Shown here: piece after piece, positions 1 through 12,815 of the stretch
Layout: the number at the start of each line of letters is the position of its first letter
Position numbering within the stretch: position 1 is the first letter of the stretch
Assembly (NCBI RefSeq): GCF_011751865.2
Contig: NZ_CP061770.1
Coordinates: 1,984,001 to 2,048,000, forward strand
Reading direction: 5' to 3'
DNA from: Salinibacterium sp. ZJ70
GTDB taxonomy: Bacteria > Actinomycetota > Actinomycetes > Actinomycetales > Microbacteriaceae
Length of the DNA: 64,000 nt
Made by a program: the position numbers and the translations under genes
Notes under the pieces: generated by a model
What the model saw: only the letters and a program-made list of their open reading frames with translations
Databases searched by the model: none
Told to the model about the DNA's origin: nothing

Positions 1-724
1 GCTTGGTGAGCACGAGGCCGGTGACGCCCGCGTGCTGCACGAACGCATCCGCCTGCGCGAGTCCGTTCTGGCCGGTGGTCGCGTCGAGCACGAGCAGCAC
101 CTCGGCGACCGGCTCGAGCTTCTCGATGACGCGGCGCACCTTGCCGAGCTCGTCCATGAGGCCCGACTTCGTCTGCAGGCGGCCGGCGGTGTCGATGAGG
201 GCGATGTCGATGCCTTCGCGCTTCGCGAGCTCGACCGTCTGGAAGGCGACGGATGCCGGATCCTGCCCCTGCTGCTGCGGGCGCACGATGCGCGCACCCG
301 AACGCTCGGCCCAGGTGGCGAGCTGCTCGACCGCAGCCGCGCGGAACGTGTCTGCCGCGCCGACGACGACGGAGCGCCCGTGCGTGTTCAGGAACTTGGA
401 GAACTTGCCGATCGTGGTCGTCTTGCCGACGCCGTTGACGCCCACGACGAGCACCACCGCGGGACGCGCGGTGAGCGTGAGCGTGGAGTCGTACTTCGCG
501 AGACGCTCCTCGATGGTCTCGCGCAGCATCCGCTGCAGATCCTTCGGGTCGGTCGTGCGGTAGCGGTCGACCTTCTGGTGCAGCTCATCGACGATGGTCT
601 CGGTGAGGTCGGGCCCGAAGTCGGCGCCGAGCAGCGCATCCTCGAGGTCTTCCCATGTGTTGTCGTCGATGGTCGCCTTCGTGAACATGCCACGGAGCGC
701 GTTGCCGAGAGACCAGGAAGCCAT
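1..724 (-). CDS. ftsY: Signal recognition particle receptor FtsY, C-terminus cut by the window edge
   Basis: SRP receptor GTPase that delivers ribosome-nascent chain complexes to the membrane translocon. Translating the minus strand from ATG at 724 gives 241 residues that run off the window. Visible motifs are the P-loop GVNGVGKTT (about 95-103), DTFRAA (125-130) and the G3 motif DTAGR (178-182). The four-helix N domain comes first and there is no long acidic A domain, so this is a short form, as is common in actinobacteria. The start is uncertain, because a longer N-terminus could begin upstream, but residues before MASWSL look non-coding. FtsY is often next to smc in relatives; here smc lies 16 kb upstream, so the neighbourhood has been interrupted. 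Confidence 0.95.
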   Translation of the reverse strand, partial: MASWSLGNALRGMFTKATIDDNTWEDLEDALLGADFGPDLTETIVDELHQKVDRYRTTDPKDLQRMLRETIEERLAKYDSTLTLTARPAVVLVVGVNGVGKTTTIGKFSKFLNTHGRSVVVGAADTFRAAAVEQLATWAERSGARIVRPQQQGQDPASVAFQTVELAKREGIDIALIDTAGRLQTKSGLMDELGKVRRVIEKLEPVAEVLLVLDATTGQNGLAQADAFVQHAGVTGLVLTK

Positions 725-733
725 GGCTCCAGG

Positions 734-2923
<2,190 letters not shown>

Positions 2924-2980
2924 GGGGCTGACAGTGCGGCCGCCGGTTGACGGACATCCCGCTCGGGCGCTCTCCCTCGC

Positions 2981-2986
2981 TATGGT
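2981..2986 (+). promoter_or_regulatory. -10 element TATGGT of a probable leaderless promoter
   Basis: TATGGT lies exactly 6 nt before ATG 2993, so transcription would begin on or next to the start codon. No purine-rich ribosome site precedes the ATG. The same TATGGT plus 6 nt arrangement recurs in front of the Fic gene at 3653. Confidence 0.5.
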
Positions 2987-2992
2987 CGGCGT

Positions 2993-3568
2993 ATGTCTCA
3001 CGATGCGACGAAGCTCCCGGGGTACTACCGTGACCGCGACGGCGCCCGAGTTCCTCAGAGCGAGGCGATCCAGACGTGGGCCACCTACGCGTTCGACGAG
3101 CTCCTCTCGGTCGCCCGTCAGTACGGCGGGTTCGTGACCTACAAAGCCCTCGCGCTCAAGGTGCAAGACCTCTCCGGGGTGCGCACCCGCGTGCTGATCA
3201 CTCACTGGATCGGCAAGGTGCTGGAAGAAGTGGCGATCCGCGCCAAGGCCGATGGCGAACCTCCCATCACGTCGCTTTGCGTCATGGCCGACGGCACCAT
3301 CGGGGATGGCTATGCTCGCGCGCCGAGGATCACCGACGACGAGCCAGGCGACGACATCGAGCTCTTTGCGGCGAGGCACCGGCTGCTCTGCTACCAGAAG
3401 TACGCAACTGATCTGCCGAGCGACGGCGGCAGCCCCGCTCTCACCCCAGCTGTGCGCAAGGCACGCCTGGCAAGGGAAGCCCACATGAAGCCCGTGGTCG
3501 ACGAGCCTCGCCCCTGCCCCACGTGCTTCATCCAGGTGTCAGTGGCTGGCGAGTGCGGGTGCGGGTGA
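2993..3568 (+). CDS. Conserved actinobacterial hypothetical protein with C-terminal Cys cluster
   Basis: The 191-residue protein resembles a family of uncharacterised proteins I recognise from actinobacteria, with the conserved core G..TY..LA...QD..GVRTR, HWIG.VL.EVA, ITSLCV...GTIGDGY and a D.PSDGG turn. The tail CPTC...GECGCG looks like a zinc ribbon. The N-terminal half has a winged-helix feel, which would fit nucleic acid or protein binding, but no function is established. No signal peptide or membrane segment is visible. It sits 69 bp after nmo copy 1 and 84 bp before the first Fic gene, on the same strand. The start is supported by the TATGGT box and by the absence of a nearby alternative. 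Confidence 0.8.
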   Translation: MSHDATKLPGYYRDRDGARVPQSEAIQTWATYAFDELLSVARQYGGFVTYKALALKVQDLSGVRTRVLITHWIGKVLEEVAIRAKADGEPPITSLCVMADGTIGDGYARAPRITDDEPGDDIELFAARHRLLCYQKYATDLPSDGGSPALTPAVRKARLAREAHMKPVVDEPRPCPTCFIQVSVAGECGCG

Positions 3569-3608
3569 GCCGCACCACCAGCAGAGCGCGGATAGACGAC
3601 GAGCATCG

Positions 3609-3646
3609 ACCATACCGGAGGTTAGGAACCTAAAGTCCGGTATGGT
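3609..3646 (+). promoter_or_regulatory. Nested palindromic operator/promoter of the first Fic gene
   Basis: Perfect 11-bp outer arms ACCATACCGGA (3609-3619) and TCCGGTATGGT (3636-3646) enclose an inner perfect dyad AGGTT-AGG-AACCT (3619-3631). The right arm contains a TATGGT -10 box ending 6 nt before ATG 3653, so a bound protein would cover the promoter. The Fic protein carries a C-terminal winged helix, so autoregulation is a natural inference. Confidence 0.6.
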
Positions 3647-3652
3647 TAGTTC

Positions 3653-5355
<1,703 letters not shown>

Positions 5356-5393
5356 GCGGTCAGTCACGGTGGTGAAACCGAGAATTACCTCCA

Positions 5394-5430
5394 CCTAATT
5401 CCCAATTAGGCATTCCAAGTGGGAATTAGG
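5394..5430 (+). promoter_or_regulatory. Palindromic operator of the second Fic gene
   Basis: Perfect 11-bp arms CCTAATTCCCA (5394-5404) and TGGGAATTAGG (5420-5430) are separated by 15 bp. Inside the left half a second dyad, CCTAATT-CCC-AATTAGG (5394-5410), gives three copies of the CCTAATT half-site in all. A TAAAGT -10 candidate follows at 5436-5441, 7 nt before ATG 5449. The layout mirrors the first Fic gene, but the half-site sequence is different. Confidence 0.62.
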
Positions 5431-5448
5431 AAGGGTAAAGTCGCAGTT

Positions 5449-6663
5449 ATGAGCGACGATCGCCTCTCCTTCTGGCCAGCCCACGGCATCGAGACCCTCC
5501 CGTGGCAGCAGGAAGTGCGCGGCGGCACCCGCGAGGACCGGATGCTGCGGTCCGTCGATGCGACCATCCCGCCTTTCATCCGCGAGCTCGACTACATGCC
5601 GCCGCTTCCGGTGACGCTCGACACGGAGAGGGCGTTGCTCGCGGTAGCCCAGGCCGACACGGACGCCGAGGGTCACTCTGCCGCTCTGAGCCGCTTCATG
5701 GTCCGCTCTGAGTCCGCCGCGTCGTCCAAGATCGAACGGATCAACGCATCCGCCCGCGACTACGCCAAGGCACTCGCCGGCAACAAGAGCAACATGTCGG
5801 CCACCAGCATGGTTGCCGCCTCTACCGCCCTCCATGAGCTGATCACCACGGTTGGCCAGAACGCACGCTTCGACCTCGACTCGCTCATGAGCGCCCACCG
5901 CGCGCTCATGGCCGAAGACGCCGACGACGCTGACTACGCCGGGCGGCTGCGCGACATGCAGAACTGGATCGGCGGCAGCGACCGTTCCCCTCGCGACGCA
6001 CTCCACGTTCCTCCTGCGCCGAAGCGGGTCGAAGAACTCATGGACGACCTGATCGCCTACCTCAACCGGGACGACGTTCCCGTGATGACGCAGGCCGCGA
6101 TCGGGCACGCCCAGTTCGAGTCCATCCACGCCTTCACCGACGGCAACGGCCGCATCGGCCGTGCCCTCGTTGCCGCCGTACTGCGCCGCCGGGGCGTCAC
6201 ACGCAACGCCGTCATTCCGCTCGCCAGCGGCCTGCTCGCCAGGCGCGACGACTACTTCGCCACACTCGGCCTCTACCGCCAAGGAGACCCGGCGCCGCTC
6301 ATCCGACTGTTCGCCCAGTCCGCCCGCGCGGCCGCCGAATGCTCCCGCGACACCATCGCCCGATTGAAGGCTATGCCCGGGGGGTGGGCTGCCGAGCTGA
6401 AGCCGCGGGCGGGATCCGCTGCGTCCGCCATCATCCAGGCGTTCTACAACCACCCTGTCATGCGAGCCGATGACATTGAAGCCGTCGCTGGTTCTACCGC
6501 GGCCGCCTACCGTGCGATCGACCTGCTCGTCGACGCCGGTTTCATCGAGGAGATCACCGGACGCAAGAAGGACCGCGTCTGGGCGGCATCCGAAGTGATG
6601 GCCGAGCTCGACGATCTCGACCGCCGCATCCAGGCGGCCATGCACGAAGGGACTCGCCGCTGA
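5449..6663 (+). CDS. Second Fic family protein with winged helix
   Basis: The 404-residue protein has the same architecture as the first Fic gene but is well diverged. Its catalytic loop is HAFTDGNGRIGR (227-238): the usual HPF proline is alanine, while the catalytic His, Asp, Asn and Arg are kept. The inhibitory motif region reads S92-x3-E96-R97, with arginine where G or N is normal, so autoinhibition may be altered. The winged helix is at about 325-385. ATG 5449 (MSDDRLSF) is chosen because it follows the TAAAGT box; a start at 5419 would fall inside the operator. Its TGA overlaps the ATG of the DUF1643 gene by one base, so the two are co-translated. It lies between nmo copies 2 and 3. Confidence 0.92.
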   Translation: MSDDRLSFWPAHGIETLPWQQEVRGGTREDRMLRSVDATIPPFIRELDYMPPLPVTLDTERALLAVAQADTDAEGHSAALSRFMVRSESAASSKIERINASARDYAKALAGNKSNMSATSMVAASTALHELITTVGQNARFDLDSLMSAHRALMAEDADDADYAGRLRDMQNWIGGSDRSPRDALHVPPAPKRVEELMDDLIAYLNRDDVPVMTQAAIGHAQFESIHAFTDGNGRIGRALVAAVLRRRGVTRNAVIPLASGLLARRDDYFATLGLYRQGDPAPLIRLFAQSARAAAECSRDTIARLKAMPGGWAAELKPRAGSAASAIIQAFYNHPVMRADDIEAVAGSTAAAYRAIDLLVDAGFIEEITGRKKDRVWAASEVMAELDDLDRRIQAAMHEGTRR

Positions 6664-7181
6664 TGACCGTCGAATGGACCTGGGAGAAAACACCGGACGG
6701 GCAGAGCCGGTTCGTGCTGGGCACCGTAGGCGAGAATCCGCTGATCTGCTTCGGCATCAACCCGTCTACCGCAGTGCCCGGCCAGCTGGACCCCACCGTG
6801 ACACGCGTGAGCAAGCACGCCGCCCGCACGGGACATGACTCGTGGACCATGCTCAACGTCTACCCACAGATCTCCACCGACCCGAAGGGGATGCACCTCG
6901 AGCTCGACCCCCAACTCAAGGAGCTCAACGAGAGGCACATTGCCGAGCATGTCGCCGGCCGGTCACTGACGATCATGGCCGCCTGGGGCACGCTCGTTGA
7001 GTCCCGCCCGCACCTGCGCCGACTGGCCCACGACATCGCCGCACTCCCCGAACTTGCGAACTGCACCTGGGTCTCGCTCGGCACCACCACCAAGGCGGGC
7101 CACCCGAGGCACCCGCTGTATGTGAAGGGCGACGCTCCCCTCATCCCGTTCGACATCGCCACCTACACGACCGCCACCTAA
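6663..7181 (+). CDS. DUF1643 family protein
   Basis: The 172-residue soluble protein shows the DUF1643 pattern: an N-terminal strand with R.VLG, the core C.GINPSTA...LDPTVTRV, then W.MLNVYP and a C-terminal AAWG / GTT..GHPRHPLYV section. The family has no settled biochemical role and is frequent in phage, plasmid and defence-island settings. The start codon shares a base with the Fic stop codon (TGATG), so expression depends on the Fic mRNA. It could be a partner of that Fic protein, but this rests only on coupling. The gene ends 19 bp before nmo copy 3. Confidence 0.85.
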   Translation: MTVEWTWEKTPDGQSRFVLGTVGENPLICFGINPSTAVPGQLDPTVTRVSKHAARTGHDSWTMLNVYPQISTDPKGMHLELDPQLKELNERHIAEHVAGRSLTIMAAWGTLVESRPHLRRLAHDIAALPELANCTWVSLGTTTKAGHPRHPLYVKGDAPLIPFDIATYTTAT

Positions 7182-7895
<714 letters not shown>

Positions 7896-8265
7896 GGGCT
7901 GGGAAGCGGCTCGTCCAGCACTCGTTAAGAAGATCAACGGGACCCAGCATCGACTCACCAGCCTGCGTCGCGGATTTACTAGCGACCCGCTTGCGTCCGT
8001 GATGCTGAGCTGGCGCATAGTCCGTCCCGCGCCGAGCTTTGAGAACTTTTCATAACCGTGCAAGGCCCGCTGGCCGGCACATGGCGGCTGGGGAGCGGAT
8101 GCAGTGCATGCACTCCTCGCTCCGCCACTGTCCGCGCGCTCCTCTCCGGCCCCAACCGCCGTGTGACGACGGATGCGAGACCAAGAGGAGAATTCCACTA
8201 GTTTGAGTCCTCACGCGTGTTCGGTATCGCAATCGGTTGTCAGATAGCTGACGGGGGGAGCTGCA
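7896..8265 (+). other. 370-bp intergenic region before the Lamassu-like operon
   Basis: I see no credible gene here. The stretch holds a 12-bp perfect palindrome AGTGCATGCACT (8103-8114) flanked by short complementary arms GGAGCG and CGCTCC, then a more AT-rich segment (8185-8260) that probably contains the operon promoter. A strong ribosome site, GGGGGGAG (8253-8260), sits 5 nt before the TTG start at 8266. I cannot assign -35 and -10 boxes with confidence. Confidence 0.5.
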
Positions 8266-9630
8266 TTGGGAGAGGCAGACGCACTGCTGCAAATCGACGT
8301 CACTGACGACGTCGGAGCTCGCACCGCCGACCTTTTTCATTGGCAGGCTGCGATGGCAACGGCCGATGGAATCGCTGCAGTTCTAATGGAGCTGGACGGG
8401 AACCTGGACGTACCGCAGGAATCTACATCGGCGATCGTTTGCGAACATCACGAAGACTGGGTTGTGCGCGTTGCGGATCAACTCGAGATCGTGTCAGCTA
8501 AGCATCGCGAACCAAGCGTTGGCACGTGGGCCTCGATAACCGTGTTGATAGGCGACGGTGGGATTGGGCATCTGTTCACGAGGTGGCTTCGGCTGGACCG
8601 CAAAGTCTCCGCTCGTCTCGTCTCGTGCGCCGCGCTGAGCAATGGCGAACCCTCTGAACTATCGGACTGCATTGCGCTGCTCCGTCGCGCGACGTCGGGG
8701 GCGAACCTCACCGACGCCGAAGAGGAGCTGGTCGACAGGTGCGTCGACAAGTTCAGTCGGGCGATAATGATGTACCGCAAGGAGCTGCCGCTCGAGTGGC
8801 AGGCGCCGAAAGACGCGCGCGCGAAACAACTCGATCCGCCCCGCGAGTTGCATGATGCAGTTCGGGCGTTCCTCGTCGTATTGAACTTTGACGTCGCGCG
8901 GCCCAGCAGAGAGTTTGCCCCTCACGCTGCGCCGGGTCTCTACGCAGCACCGCTGGCGCTCAAGATGAACCAGCCGGCAGCGCTCGCGCCGATTATCTGG
9001 AGCGCTGTCCTTCGCTTGTTCGAAGTTCGAATGCGAGCTCGCGGCTCAACAGAACGGGGCGGACTCCCGAAGGTGGCCGCGACCGTCGCCCGTGGTGATC
9101 GCGTCGTTGAATCTGATGAACTTGAGCCGCGGACTGTGACGACCCGGGACATCCTGCTTGCCGCCCGCAGCGCGATCCAAAATCCAGGCGCTTACATGCC
9201 TCTCGCTCGCCCGGCGAAACTTACGAAGCTGAGCGTGAAGATGGCTAACGGCGGATGCGCGGACACAAGCATCGCCCGTGCCGAACGGCTGAAGCTCGAC
9301 TTTGCCCGTTATCGCAGGGCGAGAGAAGCCACGGTGCCGGGAAGCTCAGCGGAGCGAGCCGCCATCGAGCGACATCTGTTACGGATTGCCGATGAGGAAA
9401 CTGCGCGCTCACGGACTGCCACCGGCCGATGGGGCGCAGATCTGTGGGGAGCGATGTCTGCCCGCCTATCCGACGCTCCCCCGCAGCACCTCTCAGCGGG
9501 TCTCGATGGCGAGCTCGCTCTTGGAGGGGTCGCAGATCTCGCGTCACGTTGCCAGGTGTGGTTCAGCCCTGGGTTCGATGTCGACGGCGCGATCGCCGCC
9601 GAGAAGAAGCTCCGAGCGCAGACATCATGA
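8266..9630 (+). CDS. Lamassu LmuA-like protein with Cap4-type (DUF4297-like) nuclease domain
   Basis: The 454-residue first gene of a coupled three-gene operon. The N-terminal 110 residues fit the Cap4/DUF4297 nuclease fold: ADLFHWQAA (21-29) carries the conserved aromatic-x-Q, VCEHHEDW (58-65) supplies acidic residues, and IVSAKHRE (75-82) matches the usual Q-x-K motif with serine for glutamine and K79 as the candidate catalytic lysine. The C-terminal 340 residues are unrecognised and would hold the partner-binding region. In Lamassu (DdmABC-type) systems this subunit cuts DNA when released by the SMC-like partner. TTG is the start because GGGGGGAG lies 5 nt upstream and a later ATG would lose the FHWQ motif. 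The stop overlaps the next ATG (ATGA). Subtype assignment is tentative. Confidence 0.65.
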   Translation: MGEADALLQIDVTDDVGARTADLFHWQAAMATADGIAAVLMELDGNLDVPQESTSAIVCEHHEDWVVRVADQLEIVSAKHREPSVGTWASITVLIGDGGIGHLFTRWLRLDRKVSARLVSCAALSNGEPSELSDCIALLRRATSGANLTDAEEELVDRCVDKFSRAIMMYRKELPLEWQAPKDARAKQLDPPRELHDAVRAFLVVLNFDVARPSREFAPHAAPGLYAAPLALKMNQPAALAPIIWSAVLRLFEVRMRARGSTERGGLPKVAATVARGDRVVESDELEPRTVTTRDILLAARSAIQNPGAYMPLARPAKLTKLSVKMANGGCADTSIARAERLKLDFARYRRAREATVPGSSAERAAIERHLLRIADEETARSRTATGRWGADLWGAMSARLSDAPPQHLSAGLDGELALGGVADLASRCQVWFSPGFDVDGAIAAEKKLRAQTS

Positions 9631-10199
9631 CTACTGACCCGATAGCGGATCACCTATCCGCCCTGCGGGAGGACCTCGCGTACCACCAGACTCGCGTGCT
9701 TCTTCTAGTAGCCGCCGTAAGCTCCACGGATGGTCACGCCCGCAAGCTCGACGGCCTTACCAAGCTCGCCAAACTCGACTTTCTGACCCGATATCCCGGA
9801 CTCGCTTCGGTCGTACTTCCGAGCCTCGCAAGCATGCAAGATCGCCTGCATCTCTCTGAGTCCGAAATACTCAAACCCACCGACGTGGCGGATCCGATGA
9901 TTCGTTACAAGTACGGACCGTGGGATGACCGCTATTACCCAATCATCGGCTCTCTCGTCGGCCGGAACCTTGTCAGATACGTGCGAGGTCGACAAGGCAG
10001 CGTCGCCCTCGCCCCCACGCCGGCAGGAAAGAAGCTGGCCTCTGAGATGGCCACCCTCCCGCAGTGGCGCGCCGTCCAGTCACGGTGCGAGGCAGTCGCT
10101 GCGGCGTCCGCAGGGCTTACAGGCAACGCTTTGAAGGAACTTATTTATCGACGGCTCGCTGAGCTGATGAACCGACCGCACCGTGAGTTGATCAAATGA
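9627..10199 (+). CDS. Lamassu LmuC-like / ABC-3C middle component
   Basis: The 190-residue protein has the marker stretch LDGLTKLAKLDFLTRYP (about 38-54) typical of middle components of ABC-three-component systems. It is followed by a central part with KYGPWDDRYY and a winged-helix-like C-terminal half (VRYVRGRQGSVALAPTPAG). In Lamassu the equivalent subunit (LmuC, DdmB) bridges the nuclease and the SMC-like ATPase. No membrane segment or signal peptide is visible. It overlaps both neighbours by 4 nt (ATGA at each junction), so the three products are probably made in fixed proportion. Confidence 0.68.
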   Translation: MTTDPIADHLSALREDLAYHQTRVLLLVAAVSSTDGHARKLDGLTKLAKLDFLTRYPGLASVVLPSLASMQDRLHLSESEILKPTDVADPMIRYKYGPWDDRYYPIIGSLVGRNLVRYVRGRQGSVALAPTPAGKKLASEMATLPQWRAVQSRCEAVAAASAGLTGNALKELIYRRLAELMNRPHRELIK

Positions 10200-12124
10200 C
10201 CACCCCCTTTCGCCTTGAGTCCGTGGTAGTTCGCACAGTAGATGGCGGCGTCGCATACGAGTTCCCATCGGCACTAACCGTCTTGGCTGGAAGTGTAGGG
10301 GTGGGCAAGAGCACCCTCTTCGAGCTCATCAAGCATGCACTCGGCGGGACCGCATTGCTTGCCGAGGTAGTCCGCACAGGCGTGCTTGAGGTGTCCGTTG
10401 ACATCAGGATCGGATCGAACCGCCTTCTTCTCACAAGACCGATCGATTCTGAAAACTCCTCGGTAGTGCGCGTAAGAGACCTTACTGAGCAACTAGACCT
10501 CGAGGATCACTACACAGACAAGCGTGAGCCCAGCATCAGTTCGCTGCTGCTCTCATCGATGGGCGTTCCGGACGACATGCGCGCCGCATCGAAGGCGTCT
10601 AACAGCACCAAGCAAGGTGCACGCATCTCTTTCGCCGACATCTTCAAGTACATGTACGTCTCTCAGGGCGATATCAACAAGGAGATAGCGGGCAGTGAGG
10701 ACAGCTGGTACACGCCAAAGCGCAAAGCGGTTTTCGAGCTGCTGTTTGGATTGACGAATCCTTCGATTCTTGACCTTCAGTCGTCCGTAGCGAGGTTGAG
10801 AGGCGAGCACGAAGACGCACAGCGGGAGCACGCAGTTGTGCTCCAGTTCCTTGCCGATAGTGGAGCCCAGTCTCGCTTCGAGGCGGACGCGAACCACGCT
10901 AATGCGCAGGCGCAAATTCGCGAGTCGTCCGCCGAACTCGATGCGCTTCGTGAAGCCATCCAACCGGCGATCGACAGAGAAACGCGCACCCTTCGAGATC
11001 TTCTAGGCGAAGCGGAAAAGAGTCTCGCCGAGGCCGCCAATGCGAAGTCGCTCACCGAACAACAACGGGCCGATTTCGCTGCCGAGCGCGCGCACGTCAA
11101 GCAAGATATAGCTCGACTGGAACGCATGGCTAGCGCGGGGGAACGCCTGGCTCAGATCGAGTTTTCTGTATGCCCGCGGTGCATGCAAAGCCTGAAGGCG
11201 CGTGAGGCGCCGCCGAAGCTCTGCCGATTGTGTCTGCAGGATGATCCGCTAGCTGTCGCCGAGCCGTCTCACCACACGACCTACGAGCTATCCCACCTAA
11301 AGGAACAAGAGCTGGAGTTGGAGACTCAAGTTCTGGCCTTGGCTGAAGAGCTCGTATTGACGGAGCAGACGTTCGCTGATCGCTCGCGTCTGGTGGAGGA
11401 GCTATCGCGAGCAATTCAGGATCGAACACAGAACCGGATCACCCCCCAGCTGCAGGCGTATACGGATGCCACAGCACGACTTGCGAACGCGGAAGGGCGA
11501 TCACGACAACTCGAGCAGATCTTGAAATTCTGGGATCGCGCGGACGATCTTGAATCACACGCGGCGGGTCTAGGCACAGAACTAAGTCGCCTCCAGCATG
11601 AGCTGGATGTGAGTGCAGGCATGCTCGCTAAACGGCGAGGCGAGATATTCACCGAGCTTGACGATGAGTTCGCGGAGAACGTCGCGGCAATCGGCGTCCC
11701 TGGGGTACGGTCCGCCAGGATAGATCGCGATAACTACTTGCCGGTGTTGAACGACCAGGCTCTGAAAGACTTCAGCCCGGTAGGCGGCGTGAGGACAGCC
11801 ACCCAAGTCGCGTACTGGGTGACCCTCCTGAACGTGGCGCTGCGGAGGCGAGACACGCTGTTCCCGGCGTTCTTACTCATCGACAGCCCGCGAACCTCTC
11901 TCAACGATAACGACGAACTCTCGGCCGCACTTTACCGTCGACTTGTCACCGCCGCGGATGCCGCTGATGGTCGCGTGCAACTGATCATCGGCGACAACGA
12001 GCTGCCTGCGGCGTACCGTCGGGACTACGCCCAGATGGACTTCGATTACGATCACCCGACTATCGCCACAATCCCCCACCCCGGTCGGGAAGCTGTCAAG
12101 ACCATCGCGGGCGAGTCAGCCTGA
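10196..12124 (+). CDS. Lamassu LmuB-like SMC/Rad50-type ATPase with zinc hook
   Basis: The 642-residue protein has an N-terminal P-loop G-x4-GKST at 32-40 (AGSVGVGKST), then two long heptad-rich coiled coils around a four-cysteine hook, CPRC (326-329) and CRLC (343-346). The C-terminal ATPase half has the Walker B-like FLLIDSPRTS near 558-567 and a signature region around FSPVGGVRTAT. The size and layout match LmuB/DdmC and other ABC-3C ATPases. It would sense foreign DNA structures and release the nuclease of the first gene. It starts by ATGA overlap with the middle component. The operon looks more AT-rich than the flanking core genes, consistent with transfer. No nmo copy follows; a truncated tetR gene begins 170 bp downstream on the other strand. 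Confidence 0.72.
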   Translation: MTTPFRLESVVVRTVDGGVAYEFPSALTVLAGSVGVGKSTLFELIKHALGGTALLAEVVRTGVLEVSVDIRIGSNRLLLTRPIDSENSSVVRVRDLTEQLDLEDHYTDKREPSISSLLLSSMGVPDDMRAASKASNSTKQGARISFADIFKYMYVSQGDINKEIAGSEDSWYTPKRKAVFELLFGLTNPSILDLQSSVARLRGEHEDAQREHAVVLQFLADSGAQSRFEADANHANAQAQIRESSAELDALREAIQPAIDRETRTLRDLLGEAEKSLAEAANAKSLTEQQRADFAAERAHVKQDIARLERMASAGERLAQIEFSVCPRCMQSLKAREAPPKLCRLCLQDDPLAVAEPSHHTTYELSHLKEQELELETQVLALAEELVLTEQTFADRSRLVEELSRAIQDRTQNRITPQLQAYTDATARLANAEGRSRQLEQILKFWDRADDLESHAAGLGTELSRLQHELDVSAGMLAKRRGEIFTELDDEFAENVAAIGVPGVRSARIDRDNYLPVLNDQALKDFSPVGGVRTATQVAYWVTLLNVALRRRDTLFPAFLLIDSPRTSLNDNDELSAALYRRLVTAADAADGRVQLIIGDNELPAAYRRDYAQMDFDYDHPTIATIPHPGREAVKTIAGESA

Positions 12125-12294
12125 GCGTGCGCCTGGCCGGAATCGCCGGATGGACCGAATTCAGAGGAGACCAATTCCTGTTGGCGATCGCGAGCGCGCG
12201 CTCGGAGAGCTACTGACCACGCTTGGCTATCAGCCGAGCACGTGGTGGGGTCCGGAATCCCCCACTCCCGACCGACTCAGCGGGCCCGCGACCC

Positions 12295-12815
12295 CTACCC
12301 CCGCGCGAACGTCCCGTACCGCACCATGTCCTGGGCCCCGCGCACGAGGTCTTCGAGTGAGCGGGTGCGGGGGTTCCACCACTCCACGGCCCAGTTCATG
12401 GCGCCGAGCAGCAGCAGGCGGAAGACGTTGATGTCGAGCTCGGGGCGCAGCTCGCCGGCCTGCTGGGCGGCGTGGAACAGTTCGCGCCAGAAGCGGCTGT
12501 ACTCGCCCTCTTCGGCCGCGGGGCGCACCCGCAGGTGCTCGGGCACCTGGCCGGCGTTGCGCACGGATGCGGTGGTGTAGTCGGAGATCGTGAGCTCGTA
12601 GCGCAGGTGGGCTTCGACAGCGGCGAGCAGCCGCTCCCCCGGCGTCACGCCCTCACCGAGCGCTGCGATCACCTCCTCCACGTGCACGCGCACGCGGTGG
12701 GCGCCCGCCCACATCACCTCTTCGACGAGCGCGTCGCGCGACTCGAAGTAGTAGTAGATGGCCGGCGCCTGCACGCCGGCGACCTCGGCGACATCCGCGA
12801 GGGCGACCGCGTGCT
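12295..12815 (-). pseudogene. TetR family regulator, 5'-truncated
   Basis: About 170 residues of a TetR repressor remain: the end of the DNA-binding domain (ALADVAEVAGVQAPAIYYYFESRDALVEEV) and the full ligand-binding domain to the stop at 12295. The first helix and start codon are gone. Upstream (higher coordinates) the sequence is an oppositely oriented dehydrogenase gene. TetR genes are commonly divergent from the gene they control, so the two were probably neighbours whose shared promoter and 5' ends have been deleted. No usable start is visible in frame. Confidence 0.85.

Noticed and set aside
8095..8130. Palindrome AGTGCATGCACT as a replication or recombination site
   Set aside because: A single short palindrome with no repeats, no iterons and no partner gene; could be chance or a weak hairpin.
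8190..8230. tRNA-like 3' end (AGTTTGAGTCC) as a possible attachment site
   Set aside because: The flanking bases do not pair as a T-arm or acceptor stem, and no integrase gene is nearby.
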